From Photobacterium iliopiscarium (GTDB taxonomy: Bacteria; Pseudomonadota; Gammaproteobacteria; Enterobacterales; Vibrionaceae), in NCBI RefSeq assembly GCF_003026395.1, contig NZ_PYOO01000003.1, positions 310,001 through 374,000 of the forward strand: 64,000 bases of DNA. The letters run 5' to 3'. The notes under the pieces are model-generated. The model was not told the origin of the DNA. It did not search any database and saw only the letters and a program-made list of their open reading frames with translations. The translations under genes and the position numbers were made by a program. The first letter of the stretch is position 1. Each line of letters begins with the position of its first letter. Shown here one piece after another: positions 8,393 through 16,298 of the stretch.

Positions 8393-9148
8393 TTATATTT
8401 CCATGATTAGTTTTAAAGCATCATAATCTGCTTGTGTATCAATTCCATGAGGTAACTCTTTATTATATACACAAGCACCAATTGCCATTCCATTTGATAA
8501 CGCGCGCAACTGTTCAAGCTTTTCATACTTCTCTAACGACGACTCGGAGTATGAACAAAATAATTTTAAATCAGATACCCTATACGTATAAATCCCTATA
8601 TGACGATACGCAAGATCTAGACTATCAGAATCATCTCTATTCAAAGGTGATGGTGAACGCGTAAAGTAAATAGCTCTCCCCTCATCACCAAGAATGGCTT
8701 TAACTACATTTGGATTGATAAAATCTTTATGTTCAAATATAGGTGTGACAGCCGTAGTAAGCGCAAATTTTTTATTTTCAAGTGCAAACAGAGCAAGTTG
8801 TTTAATTAATTGAGGTGGAATTAATGGCTCATCACCTTGAACATTAATCACCAAACTATCGTCATTTAAATTTAGCTTAGTGACAACTTCATTAATGCGA
8901 TCTGTTCCACTTTCATGTTTATCTGATGTCATCATGACGGGAATATCTAATTCTTCTGCTAATTCAAATATTTTTTTATGATCAGTCGCTAGTATTATAT
9001 TTTCAGAAGAAAAACCAGCCTCGATACAACGTTGAAAGACATGCCAAAAGATAGGAAAGCCATTAATGAGTAATAATGGTTTTCCTTGTAAGCGAGATGA
9101 GTTAAATCGTGCAGGTATAATTACTTTGATATTTTGATAGAGTGACAT
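8393..9148 (-). CDS. kdsB: CMP-KDO synthetase (3-deoxy-manno-octulosonate cytidylyltransferase)
   Basis: Activates KDO with CTP to CMP-KDO, the donor used by KDO transferases. Seen: the N-terminal nucleotide-binding strand IPARFNSSRLQGKPLL, ATDHKKI, MTSDKHESGTDRINE, and VINVQGDEPLI with the metal-binding Asp, then YRHIGIYTYR, all characteristic of KdsB/KpsU. The length of 251 residues is normal. Spacing to kdsD and kdsA is two bases each, so the three are one transcriptional unit. As the essential lipid A pathway must have its own kdsB, this is likely an extra copy dedicated to the capsule, though I cannot see the rest of the genome. Confidence 0.95.
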   Translation of the reverse strand: MSLYQNIKVIIPARFNSSRLQGKPLLLINGFPIFWHVFQRCIEAGFSSENIILATDHKKIFELAEELDIPVMMTSDKHESGTDRINEVVTKLNLNDDSLVINVQGDEPLIPPQLIKQLALFALENKKFALTTAVTPIFEHKDFINPNVVKAILGDEGRAIYFTRSPSPLNRDDSDSLDLAYRHIGIYTYRVSDLKLFCSYSESSLEKYEKLEQLRALSNGMAIGACVYNKELPHGIDTQADYDALKLIMEI

Positions 9149-9150
9149 TA

Positions 9151-9948
9151 TTAGGCCAATTTAGATTCAATAAAAGCACGACGATGAACCACTTCATCGA
9201 TCTCAAGTAATGTTTCTAGTAATTCTTCCATATGATGCAGTGGCAACATATTTGGACCATCACATAAAGCTTGATCAGGATTAGGATGCGTTTCCATAAA
9301 TAAACCATCAATACCAACAGCGACTGCAGCACGTGCAATGGCAGGAACATGAATACGATTTCCGCCTGTTGAGCCATTTAATGCACCTGGCATCTGCACA
9401 CTATGGGTTGCATCCATTACAACCTTACAACCCGTTTCCTTCATGATGGTTAAACCTGGCATGTAATTAATCAAAGTGCCAAAACCAAAACTTGTACCAC
9501 GATCACAAAGCCAAATATCATTATTACCAACAGCTCGACATTTCTCAACAACTGGTGCCATGTCAGAAGGGTGCATCCATTGACCTTTCTTAATATTTAC
9601 AGGTAATCCCATAGAAGCAACACGCTGAATAAACCCAGTTTGTCGAACAAGGAAAGCGGGAGTTTGTAAAACATCAACTACAGATGCAACTTCATCTAAT
9701 GGAGTGTCATCATGAACATCAGTTATAATACGAACACCTAATTGATCTTTGGCTTTTTGTAAAATTTTCAGACCTTCATTTATACCAGGGCCCGTAAATG
9801 CACTTGCAGACGAACGATTTGCCTTTGTAAAAGAGGATTTGGCAATATATTCAATTCCTAATTTATTTGTAATTTCCTGAAGTCGACCAAAAGTATCTAA
9901 TACTAAACCTTCAGACTCTATTACACATGGACCTGCAATTAAAAACAT
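9151..9948 (-). CDS. kdsA: KDO-8-phosphate synthase
   Basis: Condenses arabinose-5-phosphate with phosphoenolpyruvate to KDO-8-phosphate in the cytoplasm. The 265-residue sequence shows IAGPCVIES at the N-terminus, AKSSFTKANRSS, the GIKILTDVHD-type segment (VRIITDVHDD), NIKKGQW, and LCDRGTSFGFGTL, followed by DATHSVQMPG and METHPNPDQALCDGPN. These are the classic KdsA motifs. Its start overlaps the stop of the upstream glycosyltransferase gene by one base (TAATG). KDO-8-phosphate phosphatase (kdsC) is not in the window and must be supplied elsewhere. Confidence 0.96.
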   Translation of the reverse strand: MFLIAGPCVIESEGLVLDTFGRLQEITNKLGIEYIAKSSFTKANRSSASAFTGPGINEGLKILQKAKDQLGVRIITDVHDDTPLDEVASVVDVLQTPAFLVRQTGFIQRVASMGLPVNIKKGQWMHPSDMAPVVEKCRAVGNNDIWLCDRGTSFGFGTLINYMPGLTIMKETGCKVVMDATHSVQMPGALNGSTGGNRIHVPAIARAAVAVGIDGLFMETHPNPDQALCDGPNMLPLHHMEELLETLLEIDEVVHRRAFIESKLA

Positions 9949-11039
9949 TAATTAATACCTTTTAATAATTTATACTTATATTCATCATATGAAATATGGT
10001 CAAGAAATAAAGATGATGATTTAATCTTCAATTTAAATTTTTCATCATTAAAGTTTTCAAGCATACAATATAATTCACTATGATCAATATAAACATATAT
10101 TGAGTCATTCATTTTAAGAGAATCATAAAAAGTAGATGAAAACACAGGTAATCTAGAATATAAACTAATGATAAGTTTAGCTGGAAATACACCATCCATA
10201 TTACCTATATACGGAATTATTATTGCATCAGAATGTTCTATAATACTATTAATTAATTTATTCTGATCTTTTTCATACCCCATATATTGTATATTACTAG
10301 AAATATTTATATTTTTATCAACGCTCCCCCAAATCAACACTTTATATTTATTTGACAACTTATTAAGAAGTTCTATATCAACGTGATTTGAAACACTGCC
10401 GAAATAAGTAATAGTTCTTATTTTTTTTACGTTTTTAAACTTATCTACTGATATTGTAGATATTGGGGTTATTAAATGCTCAACTGTATAATCTTTTAAA
10501 TATACATCTTTTATAAAAAATGAATCACATAATAAACGATCACTTTTATCATAAATTGCTTTTTCATTATGATATAACGCTTGAGAATACCCTCCCCAAA
10601 CTGAAAAAGCTCTTATTGCATCAAATACATAATATTTATAATTATCTTTCTTTAAAAATAAGGCAATATCAACTGGAACGTATATAATAATAATGTCATA
10701 TTTATTATTATATATATCTTTATGATATTTATGCATTAATAATTTATTTATTATTTTAGAAAAAACAAAAGGAGGAACTTGTTTAGACTTTATTACCCTT
10801 ACGCCAGTTAACTTTTCATTAAAACTTGATGTTTTATCTAAGTATTTATTATATTTATCTTTAAGTACTCTAAATATATTACTGAAAGTTAATTTTGATG
10901 TTTTACACGATTCTAAAAAATCAACGTTATAACCTGACTCTGAAAGAATTTTGGCTGTTTCTTGATGACGTTGCCATGTAGCATCCCAACTAACACCTGA
11001 TATTAATAGTGCTTTTTTATTTATCTCCAAATCGTTCAC
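9948..11039 (-). CDS. GT-B fold glycosyltransferase (family 4-like)
   Basis: A 363-residue protein with a GT-B layout: an N-terminal Rossmann half (KKALLISGVSWDATWQRHQE), a middle strand DIIIIYVPVDIALFL, and a C-terminal half with TITYFGSVSNHVDIELL, IQYMGYEKDQNKL and a C-terminal DAIIIPYIGNMDGVFPAKL. The last resembles the donor-binding region of GT4-like enzymes, in which PAKLIISLYSRLPV plays the usual role of the E-x7-E segment. The sugar donor is not recognisable. It overlaps the upstream gene by 23 bases and the downstream kdsA by one, so it is in the same operon. Strongly AT-rich codon use suggests horizontal acquisition. Confidence 0.75.
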   Translation of the reverse strand: MNDLEINKKALLISGVSWDATWQRHQETAKILSESGYNVDFLESCKTSKLTFSNIFRVLKDKYNKYLDKTSSFNEKLTGVRVIKSKQVPPFVFSKIINKLLMHKYHKDIYNNKYDIIIIYVPVDIALFLKKDNYKYYVFDAIRAFSVWGGYSQALYHNEKAIYDKSDRLLCDSFFIKDVYLKDYTVEHLITPISTISVDKFKNVKKIRTITYFGSVSNHVDIELLNKLSNKYKVLIWGSVDKNINISSNIQYMGYEKDQNKLINSIIEHSDAIIIPYIGNMDGVFPAKLIISLYSRLPVFSSTFYDSLKMNDSIYVYIDHSELYCMLENFNDEKFKLKIKSSSLFLDHISYDEYKYKLLKGIN

Positions 11040-12228
11040 CTATCTGCTCTAAAAAAACATCATCAGAATATAAGCCACTAAAGAAATCTATATTAATCAA
11101 ATACTCAAAAATATAATAATATAATAATGAATCATTTTTTAAATAACTATAAAAAGATCGTCCTAAAAATTCCACATCTTTATCAAGCAGTATAGCTTCC
11201 AAACCAGCAGTAGAATTTATCACACACACCTTATTCGCATTCGTCATTAATTTAAATGTATTTTCAGATGAAATAAAAACCATTTTATTTTCAACTAACT
11301 CTTCAATATATTTGATAAACTGCTGATCTTTTTCTGCTGGATGTATTTTGATAACCAAATCAAAACCATTATTCTTAGATTGTTCTAAATAATATTTGAT
11401 AGCATCTTTATTATTATAATCACTATTAATTTTTATTTGCGAATCATCTGTAACTTGCAATGGTAAAAAGTAATATCCCTTATTTCCTAGATAAGATCCG
11501 TAATCTTTTATTGCTGTAGATTTTCTGTTAGGAAAATTACTCTTATACTTTAAAACAGAGAAAGAAGGTATATTAAGAATATAATCTAAAAGATTAAAAG
11601 AACGCCATATTATCTTATCTCTAATATTTTTATTTTTTGCCTGGCGAACATTATGATTACATGTTTTATTTTTAGTATATTCTTTTTTCCAAACATTTAA
11701 TTTATTTATTTTTTCTGCTGATAACACTTCAGTATTATTATATTTTTCAGCAAAAGAATATAGATAAGAACTAGCATTAGATCCTTTATGATCAAAAAAA
11801 GTTTTCCCATCAATATTTGATAATTCAGAAAAAATAATTTTAAATCCACTTACCTCTTGATAATACTTTAGAATACAATCCTGAATATGGTATCCATTTC
11901 CTGCGAACACCAAGCAATTTTCATTTAATTTCAATTGATTAAGTAATTTCTGAAAAGATAATGATAATTTATTTGCAACATCAAAAGAAACATGTTCAGA
12001 AAGTATATCTATAGACTGTGAAATATTTATTTCGCTATGTGTATATTTAGAATCAAGTTTCATCCTAAATAATATAACATTATTCCAGCTACGTTTAATC
12101 AAAAAGTATGAATACAAATCCTGTACAACAAAATAAATATCATTTCCTTTTTCTTTATATTTAGTTGCTATAGATTCGTATAATTTAATTCTAAACGGGC
12201 TATATATAAAAAAATATACTTTCTTCAT
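11017..12228 (-). CDS. capsule polysaccharide biosynthesis protein, KpsC/KpsS-like (probable KDO transferase)
   Basis: The 403-residue product has the conserved C-terminal signature of the Capsule_synth family: YYFLPLQVTDDSQI near residue 253, FDLVIKIHPAEKD, and a late CVINSTAGLEAILLDKDVEF segment followed by LGRSFY. In KpsC and KpsS these residues belong to GT-B enzymes that transfer beta-KDO from CMP-KDO. The N-terminal half (VYFFIYSPFRIKLYESIATK, LVFAGNGYHIQDCIL) fits the acceptor domain. The complete KDO supply genes kdsA-kdsB-kdsD lie just downstream in the same operon, which supports KDO as the donor. The role is inferred from family signature plus context. Confidence 0.72.
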   Translation of the reverse strand: MKKVYFFIYSPFRIKLYESIATKYKEKGNDIYFVVQDLYSYFLIKRSWNNVILFRMKLDSKYTHSEINISQSIDILSEHVSFDVANKLSLSFQKLLNQLKLNENCLVFAGNGYHIQDCILKYYQEVSGFKIIFSELSNIDGKTFFDHKGSNASSYLYSFAEKYNNTEVLSAEKINKLNVWKKEYTKNKTCNHNVRQAKNKNIRDKIIWRSFNLLDYILNIPSFSVLKYKSNFPNRKSTAIKDYGSYLGNKGYYFLPLQVTDDSQIKINSDYNNKDAIKYYLEQSKNNGFDLVIKIHPAEKDQQFIKYIEELVENKMVFISSENTFKLMTNANKVCVINSTAGLEAILLDKDVEFLGRSFYSYLKNDSLLYYYIFEYLINIDFFSGLYSDDVFLEQIGERFGDK

Positions 12229-13328
12229 TTTAGTTCCAAATAACTATTAACTGTTTTTTCTATATGAAATTTATTAATATTAAAATTGTCGAATGGGTAA
12301 GTTTCATAATCAAATTTCCTCAACTTTTTAACTAAATCTAATTCATTATTTGTTTCATATAAGTATGATGATAATTTGCCAGTAAGAATCTCTCTTGGTC
12401 CACAATTGCAATTAGATGAAATAACAGGAGTACCTATAATTAATGATTCAACAATAACATTACCAAAACCCTCAAGAATAGAAGATAACACTAATAAATT
12501 ACCCTTTCGTATATATTCATATGGGTTATCTACAAATCCTATAAAATGAACTTTATCTTCGATATTTAAACTTTTAGCAAATAACTGTAATTCTTCTTTA
12601 AGATCTCCACTACCAAGAAGTAGCAATGAATCATATTTTTGATCAACCTTACTAAATGCTGAAATCAATTCTTTCTGGTTTTTTATTTTATCCAAACGAC
12701 CAACACTAATGATATATTTCCCATAAGTCGTCAAATCTAACTCATTTGAATTTGACTTTAAAATTATATTTCCTGTATCAAAAGGATTATATATAACGTT
12801 ACACTCTTTAATTTTGAAATTATCTTTCAAGTCTGCCGCTATACCGTATGATACTGCCACATTTTTCTTCCATCTGGATGAAAGATTGATAACTAACCTA
12901 TTTTTTAAATTTGATAATTTTCCTCTTCCCTTTAATAATAAATCAGACTTATAAGAATGAAATACATTATAAGTCTGATTACAATTTAAATACATGAACT
13001 GTAATATAGATGAAAGACTATGTATAAAAATTTTATCATATTTCTTTAAATTAAGATCTTTATTTAAATAATATATAAAACATGGTGAAAAAATAAAATA
13101 TGCGAAGTTACCAAGAAATTTAAGACTATATGTATATAATTTTCGTAAAAATTCAGGCATGGATGATAATACGATATTTACATCAGGATCAATCTCGTAA
13201 TCAATAACATTATCATATATATATATATCGACAGATTTACCATTTTTACAAATATAATTAGATATTTCACTAACAACCCTTTCAGCCCCTCCACCATGTA
13301 AAGAGGTACGTATCATAAGAATTTTCAT
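12225..13328 (-). CDS. glycosyltransferase family 4
   Basis: The 367-residue protein has the classic retaining GT4 features: the N-terminal glycine-rich loop MIRTSLHGGGAERVVSE, a central strand IISVGRLDKIKNQKELISAF, and the C-terminal motif LEGFGNVIVESLIIGTPVI, which contains the E-x7-E donor-binding pair, followed by CGPREIL. It would transfer a hexose-type residue to the growing repeat unit at the inner membrane. It overlaps both neighbours by four bases (ATGA), so translation is coupled with wzx upstream and the KpsS-like gene downstream. Confidence 0.9.
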   Translation of the reverse strand: MKILMIRTSLHGGGAERVVSEISNYICKNGKSVDIYIYDNVIDYEIDPDVNIVLSSMPEFLRKLYTYSLKFLGNFAYFIFSPCFIYYLNKDLNLKKYDKIFIHSLSSILQFMYLNCNQTYNVFHSYKSDLLLKGRGKLSNLKNRLVINLSSRWKKNVAVSYGIAADLKDNFKIKECNVIYNPFDTGNIILKSNSNELDLTTYGKYIISVGRLDKIKNQKELISAFSKVDQKYDSLLLLGSGDLKEELQLFAKSLNIEDKVHFIGFVDNPYEYIRKGNLLVLSSILEGFGNVIVESLIIGTPVISSNCNCGPREILTGKLSSYLYETNNELDLVKKLRKFDYETYPFDNFNINKFHIEKTVNSYLELK

Positions 13329-14563
13329 AGTAATTTACTTTTAATATATAATGTTTTTAGGATCGCATTTAATAAAACCTGAATTAATATTGATATCAAA
13401 ACACCAACAAAAGCAAATTTTAAAGATAAAATATAAATAGCGATTATAAAAATGACATTAATAATTAATGTCATAACAAACATATCTCGACCATTAGCCT
13501 TTGCTAAAAAAGTACTATTTATAACCATAAAAGTACCAATAATAATTTGTATTATTAAATATAATAAAAAATATTCTTTATATTCAACATATGACCTAGA
13601 AAAGAAATAACCAACCCAAAGTTCATAACTAAAATAAAGAAACATACTTAACAATAATAAGACAACAATAGAATAACACATTATTTTTTTTATTATTGAA
13701 AACAACTCATCTAGTATATTTTTATTTATTAAATCAACAAATTCACTGAAACTTGCTTGATATATAGGTAATGAAAGCTTACTAAAAACACCACCGAATT
13801 GAGTTAATAAACGATAAAACCCAACAAGTTCAACTCCACTAACTTTATTTATTATAAAAATAGTAAAATCTCTTATTGGGCTATCTGTTAATGTTGTGAT
13901 ATAGAATGGAAAACAATTTTTTATAGCTTGATAGAAAAATTTATTGTCCAAACTAACACAACCAACTAGCCGAGGTATTATATATATAAGACAAAGAATA
14001 TAGGATAATAAGTATGAAAAAACAAACGCTATCAATAAATAGTCAAGGTTATTTTTATAAAAAATAAAAATAAAAATAGTAAGTATCAATAATGCTAAAA
14101 CTTGAATTATTTGAAAAAAGTTAATTAAATGATGCTTATCTTTATATCGAAAATACCCATAAAATGTATTGTTTTGCATAACTACAATAACAATATAAAG
14201 ATATAAAGGTATATCATTATCTTTAAAATTAAATATCTCAAAAAAATACGATTGTATTGTTAAAGCTACAGCGACACCAAATAAAGAAAATAAAGCCTCT
14301 AATATATAATAGGTTATAAAGGTTGATTTCTCACTTTTGGTTTCATTTTTCAAATCTTTAACTAAGGGCTGCCACGTTTGAGCATTGAATATAGCAGAAA
14401 TAAATACAAAAAATGATACTATAAATACATAGTTACCAAAAAAATTCACTCCATAATATTTTGTTATATATGATGATGTTAAAAAATTGAAAACTGAAAC
14501 AAATAGACCACCGAATAACAATACACCAATAGCTTTTCTTATCTTTATAAATGAATTACTCAT
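13325..14563 (-). CDS. wzx: Wzx flippase (capsule locus)
   Basis: A 412-residue protein with about twelve to fourteen strongly hydrophobic segments and few charged residues, of the polysaccharide transporter (PST/MATE) superfamily. The N-terminus has the typical Wzx start (AIGVLLFGGLFVSVFNFL, then YYGVNFFGNYVFIVSF). It would flip undecaprenyl-diphosphate-linked repeat units from the cytoplasmic to the periplasmic face. It lies between the acetyltransferase and glycosyltransferase genes with four- to eight-base overlaps. It is unrelated at first sight to the second Wzx at 34042-35310, in agreement with two different repeat units. Confidence 0.88.
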   Translation of the reverse strand: MSNSFIKIRKAIGVLLFGGLFVSVFNFLTSSYITKYYGVNFFGNYVFIVSFFVFISAIFNAQTWQPLVKDLKNETKSEKSTFITYYILEALFSLFGVAVALTIQSYFFEIFNFKDNDIPLYLYIVIVVMQNNTFYGYFRYKDKHHLINFFQIIQVLALLILTIFIFIFYKNNLDYLLIAFVFSYLLSYILCLIYIIPRLVGCVSLDNKFFYQAIKNCFPFYITTLTDSPIRDFTIFIINKVSGVELVGFYRLLTQFGGVFSKLSLPIYQASFSEFVDLINKNILDELFSIIKKIMCYSIVVLLLLSMFLYFSYELWVGYFFSRSYVEYKEYFLLYLIIQIIIGTFMVINSTFLAKANGRDMFVMTLIINVIFIIAIYILSLKFAFVGVLISILIQVLLNAILKTLYIKSKLL

Positions 14564-15113
14564 TAATATTCCATTTATCTTTTATATATTTATTTGGTGT
14601 TGGATTTATATTTATTTTTTTAGCTGGTACGCCTGCATATATGCTATTTGGCTCGACATCTTTAGTTACTACAGAACCCGCTCCAATAATCGAATCATGC
14701 CCAATAAATACATCATCAACAATCATTACACCAGGTCCAATATAAACATTATCGTCAATAATTGCACCTTTATCATCATTAGAACCTATAGATGTAAACT
14801 GCGAAACATTAACGTTATTTCCTATCTTAACATTTTTATTTATAATAACACTTGTACCATGTCCTATATAGAAACCATAACCTATCTCAACAGATAACGG
14901 TATATGGATTATATATTTCCTAGAGAATCTTATATATTGTAATTTTGCCAATCTCCTAAAAATTGACTTACTCTTTGCCAGTCTAAACCAGACTAAAAAT
15001 TTAAAAGAACGATTAAATAAATAGTAGAAAATCAACCCTCGAATGGTTAATTTTTTTCCTCCAGAGTAACGATTGTAATCACTTTTAATAAACTCGTAAA
15101 ATTCCATTAACAC
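14556..15113 (-). CDS. hexapeptide-repeat O-acetyltransferase (CysE-like)
   Basis: The 185-residue protein has an N-terminal helical segment and then a left-handed beta-helix: YIGHGTSVIINKNVKIGNNV, IGSNDDKGAIIDDNVYIGPG and [20 protein letters not shown] are imperfect hexapeptide repeats, with the catalytic His in GHGTSVI, as in serine acetyltransferases. In polysaccharide loci such proteins usually O-acetylate a sugar of the repeat unit using acetyl-CoA. It overlaps wzx by eight bases. Role as a capsule O-acetyltransferase rather than in cysteine synthesis is inferred from context. Confidence 0.82.
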   Translation of the reverse strand: MLMEFYEFIKSDYNRYSGGKKLTIRGLIFYYLFNRSFKFLVWFRLAKSKSIFRRLAKLQYIRFSRKYIIHIPLSVEIGYGFYIGHGTSVIINKNVKIGNNVNVSQFTSIGSNDDKGAIIDDNVYIGPGVMIVDDVFIGHDSIIGAGSVVTKDVEPNSIYAGVPAKKININPTPNKYIKDKWNINE

Positions 15114-15138
15114 AAACCTGTAATTTAATATAATTATA

Positions 15139-16206
15139 TTATTTTTTTGATTTTACAATCTCACTATAAATCAAGAATAATGACAAATTAAACTCAATAT
15201 TTAACAATACATTCTCAAAAATAGAATAAATCAATATATATAATGATATTATATATATGCTATCCTTAGTTACTTTTTTTAATCCGTAAAAATAAAATAG
15301 AACAACAAAAGTTACAGGTATAATACCTTTATAGATCAATAATGGTATATAGCTATTGTCTAAAGGTAAACTATTAAAATCATTTTCAACAGGTTGTCCT
15401 AATATAGAGGTATAGCTGAAGTTTTCAGATAAATACTCCCAAAAGTACATTGGTCTATTACTTAAAAGATAATTCAAAACAACATCATCATGCCCATAAT
15501 AGGCTATTAAAACAGATGCTATAATAGTAAAAAAGATTAAACACCTTATACCTAATTTAACTGAATATCGTAATTTTGTTTTTATCAAATATATAAAAAT
15601 CAAAGCAATGATATTTACTAACAGTCCTGTTCTCGATAGTGTTAAACTATAAACTAATGTATTTAATGAAATATAAAAAATAGTATCTAAAATATTCCAA
15701 CAATCGAATCTTCGATAAATGTAATATGTAAAAATAGGAATCATAAAAACAAAAACTGAATTAGGGTTACCGAACCCATAATCATTTCTATTTTCCTTCA
15801 TCCCATCAACTAATCTATAGTAAATATCAGAAGAATGTATAAACCCAAACTTATTACAAATGAGAACAATAGAAAAAAAGATTATATTTATTAAAAAATA
15901 ATAAAAACAATACTTTTCAACTTTTATTGTTTTTGATAATAAAAGATATAACACTATAATTAAAAACTCTGCATTTCTTGAAAAAATATATGTTATACCA
16001 AATAATAGAGCTAACAATAACATTGATATTTTATATTTGCTTATAACTACGCCAAATAATAATACGAGAAAATTAGCAAAGAAAACAATTTGAATCATAT
16101 CATTAGCGGATATAATACTTAGATATTTTTTCAGAATAATAAGTACAGTAGATACCATAAACATTAGAGTTACTACTTTTACATTAGATATTTGCACTTC
16201 AAACAC
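15139..16206 (-). CDS. wzy: Wzy polysaccharide polymerase (capsule locus)
   Basis: A 355-residue integral membrane protein with about ten hydrophobic segments and a large central loop containing YGFGNPNSV; SLTLSRTGLL precedes a membrane helix, as in many Wzy/O-antigen ligase family proteins. Wzy joins flipped repeat units at the periplasmic face, working with Wzx and Wzc. Position between wzc and the acetyltransferase gene supports this. Wzy proteins are too diverse for confident naming from sequence alone, but no other candidate polymerase is present in this operon. Confidence 0.8.
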   Translation of the reverse strand: MFEVQISNVKVVTLMFMVSTVLIILKKYLSIISANDMIQIVFFANFLVLLFGVVISKYKISMLLLALLFGITYIFSRNAEFLIIVLYLLLSKTIKVEKYCFYYFLINIIFFSIVLICNKFGFIHSSDIYYRLVDGMKENRNDYGFGNPNSVFVFMIPIFTYYIYRRFDCWNILDTIFYISLNTLVYSLTLSRTGLLVNIIALIFIYLIKTKLRYSVKLGIRCLIFFTIIASVLIAYYGHDDVVLNYLLSNRPMYFWEYLSENFSYTSILGQPVENDFNSLPLDNSYIPLLIYKGIIPVTFVVLFYFYGLKKVTKDSIYIISLYILIYSIFENVLLNIEFNLSLFLIYSEIVKSKK

Positions 16207-16234
16207 CTATCAATAAAGGATGATATAAACTCAA

Positions 16235-16295
16235 CAACACGCTGATAGTAGATTCCCTATCGCCCTCGCAGGCATTCGCTGTAGGGAATGACGGG
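16235..16295. repeat. short palindromic repeat element (short form)
   Basis: Contains ACACGCTGATAGTAGATTCCCTA, split here as arms ATTCCCTA and TAGGGAAT around a GCCCTCGC...GGC centre, ending GACGG. It lies between wzc and wzy, so it is transcribed within the capsule operon. Same family as copies at 18556, 44902, 47395 and in the 51.2-52.8 kb array. Confidence 0.85.
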
Positions 16296-16298
16296 GAG

